From the NCBI GenBank assembly GCA_024138025.1, contig JAMXBD010000012.1:2976001-3040000 (forward strand): a stretch of 64,000 bases of DNA. The letters are read 5' to 3'. Below, one piece after another: positions 50,221 through 62,138 of the stretch. Origin of the DNA: Combretum micranthum. Lineage: Eukaryota > Streptophyta > Magnoliopsida > Myrtales > Combretaceae. Position 1 is the stretch's first letter. Each line of letters begins with the position of its first letter. Made by a program: the position numbers and the translations under genes. Under the pieces are notes generated by a model. That model saw only the letters and a list, made by a program, of their open reading frames with translations. It searched no databases and was not told the DNA's origin.

Positions 50221-50896
50221 CTTTCCATCAAGATCAACAAACTCATTAGTAGGTAAAGGCAAAATATCCAATGGAGTTAAATGATTTAAACCATAGACAA
50301 TCTCAAATGGAAAGCAAGAAGTAGTGAAATGCACAACTCTATTATAAGGAAATTCAACATGTGGCAAACACTATTCCTATTGTTTTAGATTCTTTTGAAT
50401 TATAGCCCGCAACAATGTAGAAAGAGTCCTATTAACTACCTTAGTTTGTCCATCCATTTGAAGATATGCAACAATAGAAAATAACAGTTTAGTTCCTAAA
50501 CGACTCCACAAAGTTTGTGAAAAGTGACTTAAAAACTTGACATCCCTATCACTCACAATGGATCTAGGCATACCATCCAGATGCACTACCTCTTTGAAGG
50601 ATAAATCGACAATATATGTTGCACATTAGATTTATAACAAGCAACAAAATGAGCCATTTTAATAAACCTATCAACAACAATAAATATGCTATCCTTACCA
50701 CTTTGAGACCTAGGTAACCCTAATATGAAATCCATGAAAATATCAATCTAGGGCTGGTTAGGTACAGGTACAGGAGTATAATGTCCATGAGGCAACACTT
50801 TGGATTTAGCCTGTTTACATGTAATACATTTATCATAAATAGCTTGTACATCACGTTTCATGTTAGGCCAATAAAAATGCTCCTGTAACACATCTT
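50221..50896 (-). pseudogene. Reina-like chromovirus integrase, N-terminal and core part
   Basis: The minus strand encodes the zinc-region tail (F-Y-W-P-N-M-K-R-D, C-I-T-C-K-Q-A-K-S), then [28 protein letters not shown], then [11 protein letters not shown], and P-F-E-I-V-Y-G-L-N before the copia insertion. The catalytic Glu of the D-D-E triad is again read as Lys. The upstream part (reverse transcriptase, RNase H) is absent; an F-type LTR end abuts at 50,897. Confidence 0.85.
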
Positions 50897-51770
50897 ATCA
50901 TGCCCCAAACGGTACCCTAAATACGACAGTTCACCATACTCAATATTAATGCTTAAGTATGACAATCTTAATCATCGCATAAGCTTCGATATCGGGTGTA
51001 AGGCGAACATTCATGATCATAGAGAACCAACTTTGAAATAAGTTGTTTAAGAAAACATACATATAGCAGTTTAATAATGGAAATCATAACATAATATCTG
51101 AAATAGGGAAATATATAAAGGTCTTACAAATAACAAAGGGGCATTCTCCCGTCAAAAGACAGTCCATCAAGGTCTATCGAAGTCTAATCAAAATAATTAC
51201 ATGGAGATTTACTTAGAAGTCAAAATCTACATCTAGTCTTTAACTTCTTCCAAAAACTCTTTAGCCAAAAGGTAATACATATGACAAATAACCCCGGGCT
51301 TAACCATAAATAGGGAAACTGCAAAAGGTACCTATAAGGGGGTAAGCTTCTTATTTAGTGAGAATTAAATCCATAAGTAAAGTACTCAAAAATCAATAAT
51401 CAATCAAGTTGTTTAGCAAACATATGAGATACAATTAAACACTTAAGCAAGCAATACCTACGATTTTCCAGGAATCATATATTTGAATGGATTTACCCCT
51501 CCATTCGATGGTTAGGTGTTCCGGGCAACGAGGCCATAGTTCGCAAATGATACTTTTATAGTTTTTATACAGATTCTTATTAATCACGAAAATATAGTTA
51601 ATTCAGGTGCCTACTCACCATTTAATTATAGGCAATCAAAGCCATAGAGTAGAATTTCGGCTTCCTCAACCTCATTACTATGCCCTTATCCCACCAAGGG
51701 TATAGAAATGAATGCAATGTGACTCACTACGTGTCAAAGAATTAGAGTTGCAAGAGGCTGTATGCCGACC
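50897..51770 (-). mobile_element. F-type LTR fragment (3' end, minus orientation)
   Basis: It begins TATCATGCCCC, aligned with the inverted F terminus TGTCAAGCCC, and keeps the subterminal AATACGACAGTTCACCATA and CTTAAGTATGACAATCTTA segments. The CTCACTAAATAAG-like element with a G-run lies near 51,328-51,360. It stops without an identifiable 5' end near 51,770. Confidence 0.65.
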
Positions 51771-51838
51771 CAATGCCGCCTACTTTCATTTAGTTTTGTG
51801 TCTTTTCGAATTTCTTTATTTTTATTTTTATTAATTAA

Positions 51839-52290
51839 TGTAGGGATTAATTACAATTATGTTTTTCAGTTATGTTATCAGTTACGTTTCAGTTATGTAA
51901 CTACCACAATTATGTTTTTTAGTTACGATTGCGTAACTGCATTGTAATAGCCTATATATTAAGGCTAGTATGAGAGATAGAAAAATGAGATTATAGAATA
52001 CATTTTTCATTATGAAATACAATTTGAGAGAAATCCTTTCTCTTAATTTTTTTGAGAACTTGAAATTTCTTCAAGAATTCGAATTCTTGTTGAGTTCATC
52101 ATTATACCAAAGTTCTAGGTCGGTATATTCAACAGGGTCGCGATTATCATATCAAGGCTCTTTGGGTTACTCAGCCGTAGGGTAAAGGTTAATTCCATCT
52201 TATCATACCAAGGTTCGTGGAGTTTTAGATCCAGATTTGAATATTTCAATGGTCAAGGTCCGCCTTCTTGATTCTTAGAGTCCGGAAATT
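51839..52290 (+). mobile_element. Probable short LTR or LTR fragment, copia-like
   Basis: From TGTAGGGATTAATTAC it has repeated AGTTATG/AGTTACG motifs, a TATA-like CCTATATATTAAGG at 51,951-51,964, and a leader with GAATTCTTGTTGAGTTCATC. This is a promoter-leader layout like small plant copia LTRs. The 3' terminus and a target duplication were not found, so this is tentative. Confidence 0.4.
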
Positions 52291-52499
52291 CAAGATCCAT
52301 GCGACGCATCACATGGTTCTATGAGAAAGTTTATCATTGTTCTTTTGATCCCATACTAACTAAACAGGCAATGAAGGGCGTCATCTATGGTGTTGATATG
52401 AAATATCAATACTTAGTGGAGTCTCTAAGTTCTAAGGTCAATTTAAACAATGACATTTTCTATGTAAAAATGAAAAAAAATTATTCTACCTTAGTTCTT

Positions 52500-52800
52500 A
52501 ATCTCTCCTAGGTGTGATTTACTTAAGCTGGTTCCTTCAATCCTCAAAAGAGGGAGTAAATCACCATTGGTTTGGATTCCAGTCATTTAAGCTGTGTTTG
52601 TTGCAAATGGTTGAATGTTGCATTACATATGTTTGATAATTAAACATTACCTGATATTTTCTAAATCGTATTAGGGTTTTGTTATTCACAAAGCTTTTTA
52701 TGTTCACACTCCTACAGATTGTTGTTTACAGGATTGGGAAGAAGATATGGACTAAGAACAATTTTCAAGTTAGTATAGGAGATAGAACTCTATGACATGA
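52500..52800 (+). mobile_element. Fragment of M-type chromovirus LTR
   Basis: The run from TTAGTTCTTAATCTCTCCTA to TTGCATTACATATG is homologous to 37,130-37,258 in the M 3' LTR, in the same orientation, with shared blocks CTTCAA(T/C)CC and GGTTTG(G/T)ATTCCA. Short and without ends. Confidence 0.6.
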
Positions 52801-55107
52801 ATTGAAAGAGATCTTTATATATGGGATAGAGATTTGAGACAAGTGTTTGTAATAGTATAAGTTGTATCTTATAATCCTTTTGAAGTTCTCATAACATTCA
52901 TTAATTCTTTCAGATCATAGCGACTCATGTTGTACCTACTACTCAAACCTATCATGTAAATGTAATTAGCATACTAGAATCAAAGTTCTAAAGCTAATCC
53001 AAGTAAGTCAAACTTTACCATCACCATTAAATAGTATATTTCAAAGTCACAAATAAATATAAAGTCAAGTAATAGAAAAAGAGACATAGTTACACTTCGC
53101 ACCCATTAACAAGTGTGTAAACCCTTCAACCAATTCTCTAAAAAGTCCAGGTTGAAAGTATTTTGCATCCATCTTTCCCTTGGATTTTCTCCTTTTATTT
53201 TAAATCTCCAAAATTTTTAAGCCTTTAAAGGAGAGATTTAGCCTCCATCTTTTCCTTTTCCTTAGATGGGATTTTGCCTGCTTCTTTTCAGCTCATCAGT
53301 TTTTCTTTTTATGAATAAGAGGTTGGTATAGGTAATAGCGAGGTGACTTCACTCTTCTAAGGGACCAAAGCCCACCCATATCAACTAAACTCCTTATTAT
53401 TCAATTTAGCACATGAATTTTTAAAAAGATTGTTCTAAAAGAATCACCAAGAAAAGTATCACATGCCCTTTCACTAGAGATTATATAGTCTCTCAAAGTT
53501 TTTGAAAAAAGAAATAAAAGTTAATAAGCTTAGAAACATAATCTATAAATTTCAACTATGTACTTCAATCTACTTCTAGACTCTAGATTCCATTACTAAA
53601 TAGCAAGTAAGATTACCCCACCTAGATTGCATCCTACAATTTTTAACTAAGTATACTAATCACAAAATAGATGAGTAAGGTACTATGTAAGTCACTTTTA
53701 CTTTAATATGAATGCTAATTCAAATTTATTTTTATTTATTTTTATTATATTTTCATGATTCATTCTATATATGAATATAAATTCAATTTATATGAATCAT
53801 TAAACCATAATTGCAAACAGTAAGTGGGGGATTTATGATCAAGTTCATTTCATACTAATATGATCAATTAAGTGCATGAAAGACATATAACATTTGAGAC
53901 CCACTTATTCCCTTCAAGGTTACCCCTTCCCCACACTTAATCGAGACATTATCCTCAATGTCTCCTAGTTCAATCACAAAAGGGAAAAAGGAAAGAAAGG
54001 AATAAAATAAAAGAAAATGAAAATAAGAGCTTCCTTAATTGATAACAGATTTATGGGATAATCCATGTTAAAGTAAACTTGATTATAGCACCATCATCAT
54101 CAGATGTTTTGTGAAGCCCAAAAAGATTTTGAAGCGCACAACCTAAAATAAAATAAGGAAAAGTAAAAAGAAAAAAAAATTGAACTAGTCTAACAGCCAT
54201 CATAAGCATCAAAACATGGAGGAAAATAAAAAAGGAGTCTTCCTACTAGGGGAACTCAATAGGTATAAACCAAGCAGAAAAATCACGTACCTATTCGATG
54301 ATGGAGATAGTTCATGAGATGGGGTGAAATGGTGTGTTCGTGTGAGGGTGAGTAGAGAGGAAAAGAGACGAATATCGTGTAGAGAGAAAAAAAATGAAGT
54401 AGCATAGAGAAGGTAGTATCATGGATGGTATTTATGTGCAGGTGTACATTACCTTTATACACGAGTCGTGTACTCTGACCCATAACTACTCAGAATGTAG
54501 AGTTGAAGAAAGTTAGTTATACACAACCACTACACATGACTTGTGTATGTTGTGGTCGTGACTCCATAGAAATGAAATTTTTCAAGAATGGGTGTACACC
54601 ACTCAGGTACATAATCCTACATTTTTTATTTTAAAAGAATAAAACAAAGAAAAACATCAAAAACATATACAAATAGCGAGAATGAATAAACAAATAAAAG
54701 AATAACGAATTAACAAATAAAGAATTAAGGAATTAAAGAATAAAAAAAGTAAAGAAAAGACTATACAAAAGAATAAAAATAGATATACATAGGAATATTT
54801 ACAAACATAAAGAGAACGCTATATACAAAAACTAAAAGAAAACAGAACTTACATATACATATATAAATATAAACATATACAACAGAAAAGAAACAGAGGT
54901 TAGGTATATAAAAAAAACAAAAAAATACAATAGAATATATACAAAAAAGAAAGGATTATATACTAAAGGTAAAAATATATACAAAAAAACAAAAGCAAAA
55001 GCATATTTACAATATGCACAGATGTTAGCGGCTAGATTAATAGATGAAATCTTTTTCAGATATTGCCTTATTGGGCTTTAGCTGCTTGAATCGAATACCG
55101 AATTCTC
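52801..55107 (-). other. Degenerate internal region of an Athila-like element
   Basis: This lies between the primer-binding site at 55,108 and older debris. A purine-rich motif on the minus strand near 53,925-53,950 (GATTAAGTGTGGGG) resembles the tract at the end of Athila-type pol regions. The stretch 54,600-55,020 is extremely A-rich on the plus strand. No gag or pol motif was recognised, so the coding part has been deleted. Confidence 0.4.
54458..54472. repeat. Palindrome in LTR-like leader
   Basis: TACACGA and TCGTGTA pair around one base. About 60 bases on, ACACAAC/GTTGTGG encloses ACACA/TGTGT (54,519-54,555). The adjacent minus-strand leader at 54,300-54,420 is pyrimidine-rich, as at 4,470-4,565. 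Confidence 0.65.
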
Positions 55108-55121
55108 CCGCAATGGTGCCA
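55104..55121 (-). other. Primer-binding site of an Athila-like element
   Basis: On the minus strand TGGCACCATTGCGGG follows the LTR end after a short A-rich spacer. It is a one-transition variant of the TGGCGCC start used by Athila-like elements. Confidence 0.7.
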
Positions 55122-55128
55122 AAAAACT

Positions 55129-56825
55129 TGGTTGTGTGGTGAATTGTGTTGGATAGAAACCTTTTTAAAGAACATGAAGTTGAAGTTTTCAAAAATTTAT
55201 AAAGCTAATAGGTTATGTTCAACTTCGGATAGCATTTACCAATAATAGGCAAGTGCACTTATTGAAGTAGCATATAAAATGTTAGGTAGGATCCTAAGGG
55301 GATCGATGGCAACTTACTTATTTCCATTTCATCTATTATCCAGCCAAAGAAAATCAGAAGAGGATACTGAAAACATAAGCTAAGCTAAATCAATGAATAT
55401 TCACAAAGGCTTTTGGGGCAAAATCGAAGATAGGTTTGTAAAAATGCAAGACAATAGCCCAAAGTGCTTCACTAATTCCTTATCATGTAATTTCAAATCA
55501 AAACTCTAAGAGAGTTGTTGCTAGTGTATTTTTACTACTGGATTCATTGAGGTAAGTTAAAGCCTCTCTCAAAGTCAGTAACTCTAGACCTAGACCAGAC
55601 CACTAGAATCTCTTCTCAGGCTATCAACGGTCTAGACCCATGTAAAGCTTAAGAATCATTTGTTTTAAAACCAGCTCAATGAATTTTAAAAACAAGAGAT
55701 AAAAAGTCTCACAATCCATCCCTTAAGGCAATTATGACCAACTCCATTAGTAGTCGTAGATTTATTTGAAAGAATGACCTCTCAGCCTATTCAGTTGAAA
55801 TTAAACATGAGTCTAATAGATGCACCACACAATTAGACTCACGAAAATAAATTTATGCTACTAATCACAAATACTCAGTCAATTTACTTGAAAGCACATT
55901 TTAATTCATATGAATTAGGATATAGATTCATAAATCCTAATGTGTTGGAGATTATTTCTCCATGGATTTGAACATTAAGCATGATTTCTAAAGAAATAAA
56001 ATCGAATAAAAGGATATTTCAATTACCTAGAAAACACGAGATTTACATTTTTACCTCAAAATTCTCTCTATCCAATTAAAGAAATATGCTACAAAAATTC
56101 TATACACTGTACACTTTATACAATGCATGCCTCTACATGTTTATTGATAGGCTCAATGCACGAGAATCATGAATATTTGATTGCTAATGTGGTAGAATCT
56201 TTATAAGGGAATGCATTTTCTTTATCCATACGCGCTTCTGTATCGCTTGTTCAAACAATCACTCATCGAGGGGTAGGTCAAGTGTTGGAGTGTTGCATTA
56301 GTGATAGGGCTCGACTTGAGTTGATAGAATGCTGTTGTTTCTGTCCATTCTTCCATCATGGGCTAAATTGATGGCTTTAAGTGCTCGAGACTTTAGGGTA
56401 TGACTTAAAGTCAAACAACGGTCTAGTCTTCATTTAGCCTTCATCACGGGTCAAGCTTTAGACTCGACAGTGTGGCACAGGAGAGACTTCTCTTCAAATC
56501 CAAGGCTTGATCACCCCAGAACACATGTCAAGGGTCACGTTGAAGGCTAAATTTAGAGAGCAAAAGACCAATTTTGCCTTGTTTTGCCTCAATATTTTGG
56601 TCTCGACCAGTGCTTTTGCAGGGCTTGATTGATTCTGTCTTCAAGTATTATTGGTGTTTTGCTCCAAATCTGATTCTAAACACTTCAATTCTTCTTCTTT
56701 TGATTCAAGGAGTTGTAAAACAACAATTAAGAATTTAAAGCACCATATTCATAGGAATTTATCAAAAAATACATGAATTTAAGCCCAAATACCTATGAAT
56801 AAAATAGAGTAAAATACACTAATCA
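55129..56825 (-). mobile_element. Athila-like 5' LTR (family H, copy 2)
   Basis: It is about 1.7 kb. The 5' terminus on the minus strand is TGATTAGTGTATTTTAC (right edge 56,825) and the other end abuts the primer-binding site. It is homologous to the split copy at 32,600-32,680 plus 46,304-47,770. Its general plan (promoter side, CTCTAGAC block, terminal TGATNA) parallels the G LTRs, so the two families are probably related. Confidence 0.75.
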
Positions 56826-58127
56826 CATACACATATATATACACATATGAGAATAGAGTTAAGCATATGACTTGTGGCGTGCAAGTCGGCCTGTTTACCT
56901 ACTACAAAAAACGATGCAGCAAAAATTTTTTTCGCCCGTTTAACCTGCAGGCCAAAGCAAACAAGCTCATGATGAGTTCAACTAGCTCGTAGACTGAAAC
57001 ATTAAAAGAAATGAGGAAAAGTTTAAGCACAGTAACAATATAGTAACATATTAATAATTATTATGATATGTTATGAAAGAAGATAAATTGATACACGCAC
57101 CACAAGCATTATAACATGTTTTAAGTAGATATTTATTGATTTAAACATAATATGATATCCAATAAATCATTTAAAAACCTTATTTTTATATATAAGTAAT
57201 CAAAATAGTAATAAAATTAATCGTTAATATATATAAAACCCTAAAATATATAATATTCTAATTTTCACAAAAACTAACATTAAAAATCAAAAATAAAAAA
57301 TAAAGAAAATAAATTCATTTTGACTCACAACTTGGCGCCGGCCTATTTAGCCCACAATCCAAAGAAAGCCAGCCAGGCTTAGCCTAGAATTCTGCCCATT
57401 TGAAAGCAAACTAAAATTATAAGCTCCCGTTTTCTTAGCAAACCAAACTCGATTTCGAAAACCAGAATCAGAAACCGAAACCCTAAAAGAATCCTTAGGG
57501 TTAGTATGGAACTAGGAACCCTAAGTCCGGCAATACCGAGAACAAAACACCGGAACAATAAAAATAAGTTAGCTTTAGAATAGTCCTAAATAATATATCG
57601 AAACATAAAAAGATCATATTCGGAGGAATTCATCAGTTTCAAACCCAATCGGGATCTGTTTTCGAAAACGGGTCCCTGGTACTTGAAAATAGAAAAATAT
57701 TCCGGATGACTCTTTAGAATCGAAATTTAATAAGGAATTCAAAATATAATTATAAGAATTTTATGATTTATAAAAATTATAATATGATCCTTTTTATCGT
57801 ATTTTCATTACTACCAGTAATTTAATTGTCTAATCTACTTTTGATTTTAATCATTACTGTTCATCAAGTACAACTAACTATACTCTATTCTTACATCCTT
57901 ACAACCTATCTCTTATATCTTTACATCCTATATCTTACAATTTACTTTTCCAATGCAATTTTATTACTAAAATTACTTAATTAAATTTGAAATCTTACAT
58001 AACACAACACACACACCTCTCTTCCTCCTCATGCTCAAACCGGTGCCACCCCCCCCCCCCTTTTGTACTCTCTCTATTTTGTTTTACTTTTCTTTTATTT
58101 AATTAACACTAACCCTAATCTCATTTC

Positions 58128-58137
58128 CTATAAATGG
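58128..58137 (+). promoter_or_regulatory. LTR TATA box (F copy 3)
   Basis: CTATAAATGG, preceded by CTAACCCTAATC and followed by a C/T-rich leader that includes a C-run 80 bases upstream. Confidence 0.6.
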
Positions 58138-60129
58138 CCCTTTATGCCTTCTACATTTCACTTTCTTTCCTTTTTCACTTAACCAAACTTTTGAATTTTG
58201 TTTTCTCTCATCTCTCTCTTTCCCCTTGTGCCGTGAACACCCACCCCGCCTACCCTCCCCTCCCCTCTACATGCAATATTTCTTCAAGTTCTTTTGTTAA
58301 AACACTCCTTAGGTAATAGATCTAAACTCTACCACATAAAAAATGTAATGGTAAAATTATACATGTGTGATTCCATAAAAATCCCCATAAGTTTGAGGAA
58401 AAGGATATGGAAACACTTGTACATGATTTTCATGTCATCACAATGTTGTAGATCTCTTTATTTAAGTTATTATTATTGTATTCTTGCTACATATCTTCTT
58501 GTTGATATTTTTGTGAATATATCTTGCTACTAACCTTTTCATCATAATGGTTTAACTTGTATTCATGCATCTAACATCATCAACATGCTAATCTAACCCT
58601 TGAGACTAGTCTTGGGAAGCCTTGAATATGATCTAAGGCTTTCAAGCTTGCATTTGCATCCATAACATAAATGTTTATATTTCTATTTTGTTTTGAGTAT
58701 ATAAATGTCATAAAAATTTGTTTTATGTGAATAAAAGACTTGTAGTATGATGGCAGTAATGAGGATGTTGCCAAAAGCTCAATATCTATTTTTTGTTCCC
58801 ATTAAAAACAATTTTTGAAATTCGGATTAAAAAGACACCTATTGTGAAAACCTATTTTCTAACTCCAAAATGAAGATTTTATATAAAATATGAAAGGCTT
58901 ATGGAATATGTATCATAAAGAAATGATTTTGGTGAGTTAAATCTAGTTTCTAGGAGATATTTTCAAAATAAGAAAGGTTTGCAAGAGTTAAATTAGAACT
59001 TTGTCTTAACTCCAACAAGAACATAAAATTCATAACTAGGAGGAGTTGATGTGCAAACACCTATTTTCCAACCCCAAAATAAGGTTTTATTAAAAAAAAA
59101 TAGAAGCCTTTGGGAATAGGTTTGATAGGACTCAATTTTAGAAAGATCAAATGAGTTTTACCCAAAAATAATCTCAAAACAAATTACAAAATTCGGATTT
59201 AGAAAAGAGTCATATTTAAACACCTATTTTCAAATTCCAAAATGAGATTTTAATTGAGAAAGGGAAGCCTTTAGAAATAGTATAGTAAGGATTTAATTGT
59301 AGCAAGAACAAATGAATTTCATCAACGAATATTTATAAAACAAAGGAAAAGTTTCAACACATAAATCAAACTCTATTTTCATCACAACAATTCTTGTAAA
59401 ATTCATAACTATGGAAGACCCCCATTTAAACATCTATTTTCCAACTCCCAAATGAAGAAATTTCTTAAAATAATGAGAGTATTAGGCATATAGGTCATCA
59501 AGGCTTTATTTTAGTAAAAATAAAAATGATTTTTCAAGAAAAAAAAACTAGTTTTTCTAAATCAAGTATTCTTGAAGTTTTATCAAAGTGAAATTTATCT
59601 AAAAGTTCTTTTTAAGCAAATATCATCAAGAACATACATATAGATAGCCCATAACATGTCATTTATGATATTAGCTTGTTGATATTGCTTATACATTTAA
59701 TATACATGGTAGAAACAATGTAAGTTTTCATAAAACAATTTCAGAAACATGATTTTTACCTACTGACAAGATCTAATCGAAACTTTTCGAGACCTAAAAT
59801 TTTTCAAAACTTAGGAATAACACTAGAATGAGGTAGATCTTTCAAAGTATATAGAAATCGACTACTTATTTGCGAAATTCTGAGTTAAAATGACCAAGTT
59901 ATGGCCGTTTTAAGTTGGAATTTCCACTAACCACGAAAAATAACGAACTTGAAAGTTTTTGTTTGTTAAGTTGGGATTAGTTATGGTTTAAAATACTCAT
60001 TGGGGTATTTCTTTCATTTATGTGATTTTGAATTGGAGGATTCTTTGCCCCAGGACTATTACGAGTAAAGACTGGAGACCATGGTCGAGTGAGTCATACT
60101 TCCTATTTACAATTCCTGATTGTGCTTGT

Positions 60130-60221
60130 AATAAAAAATTTATTTATTTTTCTTATATTTTTTTCTTTTTCCTTGTAATAATAATAATATTTTTTTTTTC
60201 TTTCTCTCTTTTTCTTGTATT

Positions 60222-60255
<34 letters not shown>

Positions 60256-60900
60256 TTCCTTTTTTTATTCCCTTTTTTGTATTTTTTGTTTATCTATTTA
60301 AATTGAGGCTTTAACATATATTAATTTTTATTATAAATCGAAGCCTTAAATGGGCAAAAATTGGGTGTCTACAGCTACCCCTCTTTGCGGTGATGTTTAT
60401 TAAAACTTCATCACAAAGACAAAAAGAGATCCAATTTTTGCTATTAAAAAAAAAAAAAAAAACCTAGTCAACCTGTTGATAAAGTGACGGCTTTGTGATC
60501 CTATCTCTTGAGATGGTTTGAACTTTGACTCTTTATTTAGACTTGATAGGGTACTAGGTCTTAGGCTTGAGTTGGCGCTCCTTGAGCTGGCTTAGGTTTT
60601 GTTTCAAATGCGCTCCTTGAGCTGGCATTTGTTTTGGAAAGGCGCTCTTTGAGCTAGCATTTGTCTTGGAAAGGCGCTCCTTGAGTTGACCTTTGTTTCA
60701 AACAGGCGCTCCTTGAGCTGGCATTTGTCTCAGACAGGCGCTCCTTAAGCTAGCATTCTTGCGCTCTTTGAGCTGGCTTAGGTTTTGTTTCAAATGCACT
60801 CCTTGAGCTGGCATTTGTTTTGGAAAGGCACTCCTTGAGCTAGCATTTATCTTGGAAAGGCGCTCCTTGAGCTTGCCTTTATTTCAGACAGGCGCTCAGA
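60130..60900 (-). mobile_element. Tat-type retrotransposon fragment (LTR start, polypurine tract, 3' repeat)
   Basis: On the minus strand, AAAGAGGGGTAGC (60,374-60,386) is a polypurine tract directly followed by TGTAGACACCC, the Tat LTR start also seen at 6,904. The LTR part runs left to about 60,130 and is truncated; its T-rich portion includes a (CT)n run at 60,222-60,256. To the right of the tract lies a tandem repeat at 60,565-60,897. F-type LTR sequence resumes on both sides. Edges are approximate. Confidence 0.75.
60565..60897. repeat. 32-bp tandem repeat upstream of the Tat polypurine tract
   Basis: About ten units are built on GGCGCTCCTTGAGCTGGC followed by ATTTGT(C/T)TTGGAAA or a CAGACA variant. 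A 36-base variant has TTAGGTTTTGTTTCAAAT. Each unit includes the small palindrome GCTC/GAGC. Tandem repeats between pol and the 3' LTR are known in Ogre/Tat elements. Confidence 0.85.
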
Positions 60901-61864
60901 GTGATAGGCAAAGATAAAAATGGAAATGCATGATGAGCGATTATGGGATTATGTATGTTCTCTTGATGTACTGAGAAAAACGTGTTAAGTATATCGAAAT
61001 CGGGTGATTAATTGATGGATGTACATATGCCATGATTATGATCGTTTGCGAATTGCTTGATCACCTATGAAATTGTATTAATGATTACTCAGATTAACAA
61101 GTAACATAGACATAATCACTTCACGTTGGGAATGGTGCATTTAATAATTTTGGTATGAATGAAATGGGTTGCTCGTGATCCATAAAACGGTACAGTTAAT
61201 GGGTTACCCATGAACCATAAAACGGAACAGTAAATTCAAAGTTAATACTGCAAGATTCATTAATTTGTTAATCCTAAATGGATGGCGCAAATTCATTCAA
61301 CATATTATTTTCGGTTTGATCATAAGTCTTGTATGCCCATGTTATCGTTGCATTTCATATGGATGATTAAAACAACTTGATTGTATGAAATTGTTGGATA
61401 CGTATATTCTGGAAGTATTTACTCACTAAGTTAAAGTAGCTTATACCCCCCAGCTTCTTTTTGTTGCAGTTCCCTTATCTGTGGTTGTGACCCAGGAATT
61501 GGCCAACTCAGGTAAGGTAAGAATAGGAGTTTCCCTTAGAAGTTTATGTTCAGCTTTTGTATAGACTTTCGTAGTAAATCCTAAATACTCAAGTTGATGT
61601 TAAAAACTATTATTTTGACTTATTATTCTTTTGCAGGGGAATACCTCTTAGTTTTTGTATATGATCCTGAATATCTATGGTTTGTATTTTGATGCTTTTT
61701 CTATCAAATTAAACTATCTATCTCCAATTGATAAATTATTCTATTGTCATAAGGGAACGCTTTGCATCCAATACTAAACTTTTGAATGACTATGGTAGTG
61801 ATTCTTAAGTCTCGTATGGTATGTGGCGGACTGTTACGTTTATAATACCATTTAGGGCATGATA

Positions 61865-62138
61865 AAAATGGCTTGGCCAGGCCCACCAGGCCTGTATGTC
61901 CACCTCTATATGAGAACCTATATTATTGTAAAATATGAAAGTATTAATAATGTAACAAAAGGTTAATTATTTGGTTTGTAATTACCTACAAAAAAGAAAT
62001 TCTTTTTCAAATATAAATTATAAATATTATTCAAATTATAATTTACGTATAAATACCTTATCATTCATTAGTCCATGATTCGGCAATTATATACCCTTCT
62101 CCTTGAATAATATTAGTGGTGTTGCCATAATAATAATA
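61865..62138. repeat. Left arm of an inverted duplication
   Basis: In inverse this matches 63,408-63,684. Shared blocks include GTCCACCTCTATATGAGAA, GTATTAATAATGT, AACAAAAGGTTAATTATTTG, TAATATTAGTGGTGTTG and CATAATAATAAT. The arm includes the right end of the hAT element at 56,854-61,908 and host sequence beyond it. Before the F insertion the arm continued into 57,090-57,417, which matches 63,685-64,000 in inverse. Confidence 0.85.

Larger units (their letters stand above)
57418..61864 (+). mobile_element. Very long solo LTR (family F, copy 3)
   Basis: It starts TATAAGCTC (decayed from TGTAAACTC) and ends GGGCATGATA (decayed from TTGACA). A perfect 5-bp duplication AAAAT flanks it (57,413-57,417 and 61,865-61,869). 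The landmarks match the other F copies: a TATA box CTATAAATGG (58,128-58,137), a pyrimidine-rich leader, GCGAAATTCTGAGTTAAAAT near 59,872, and CTCACTAAG with a C-run at 61,422-61,450. It contains a Tat-type fragment at about 60,130-60,900. Confidence 0.9.
56854..61908. mobile_element. hAT-type non-autonomous element split by an F solo LTR
   Basis: A perfect 8-bp duplication TATGAGAA flanks it (56,846-56,853 and 61,909-61,916). The ends are TAGAGTTAAGCATA and, inverted, TAGAGGTGGACATA. Subterminal GGCC/GGCCTG-rich motifs are typical. Without the LTR at 57,418-61,864 and its duplication about 0.6 kb remains, with no transposase. A second, inverted copy begins at 63,640. Confidence 0.85.

Noticed and set aside
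52299..52511. 70-codon plus-strand ORF
   Set aside because: No recognisable domain; its right half lies in sequence homologous to the M chromovirus LTR.
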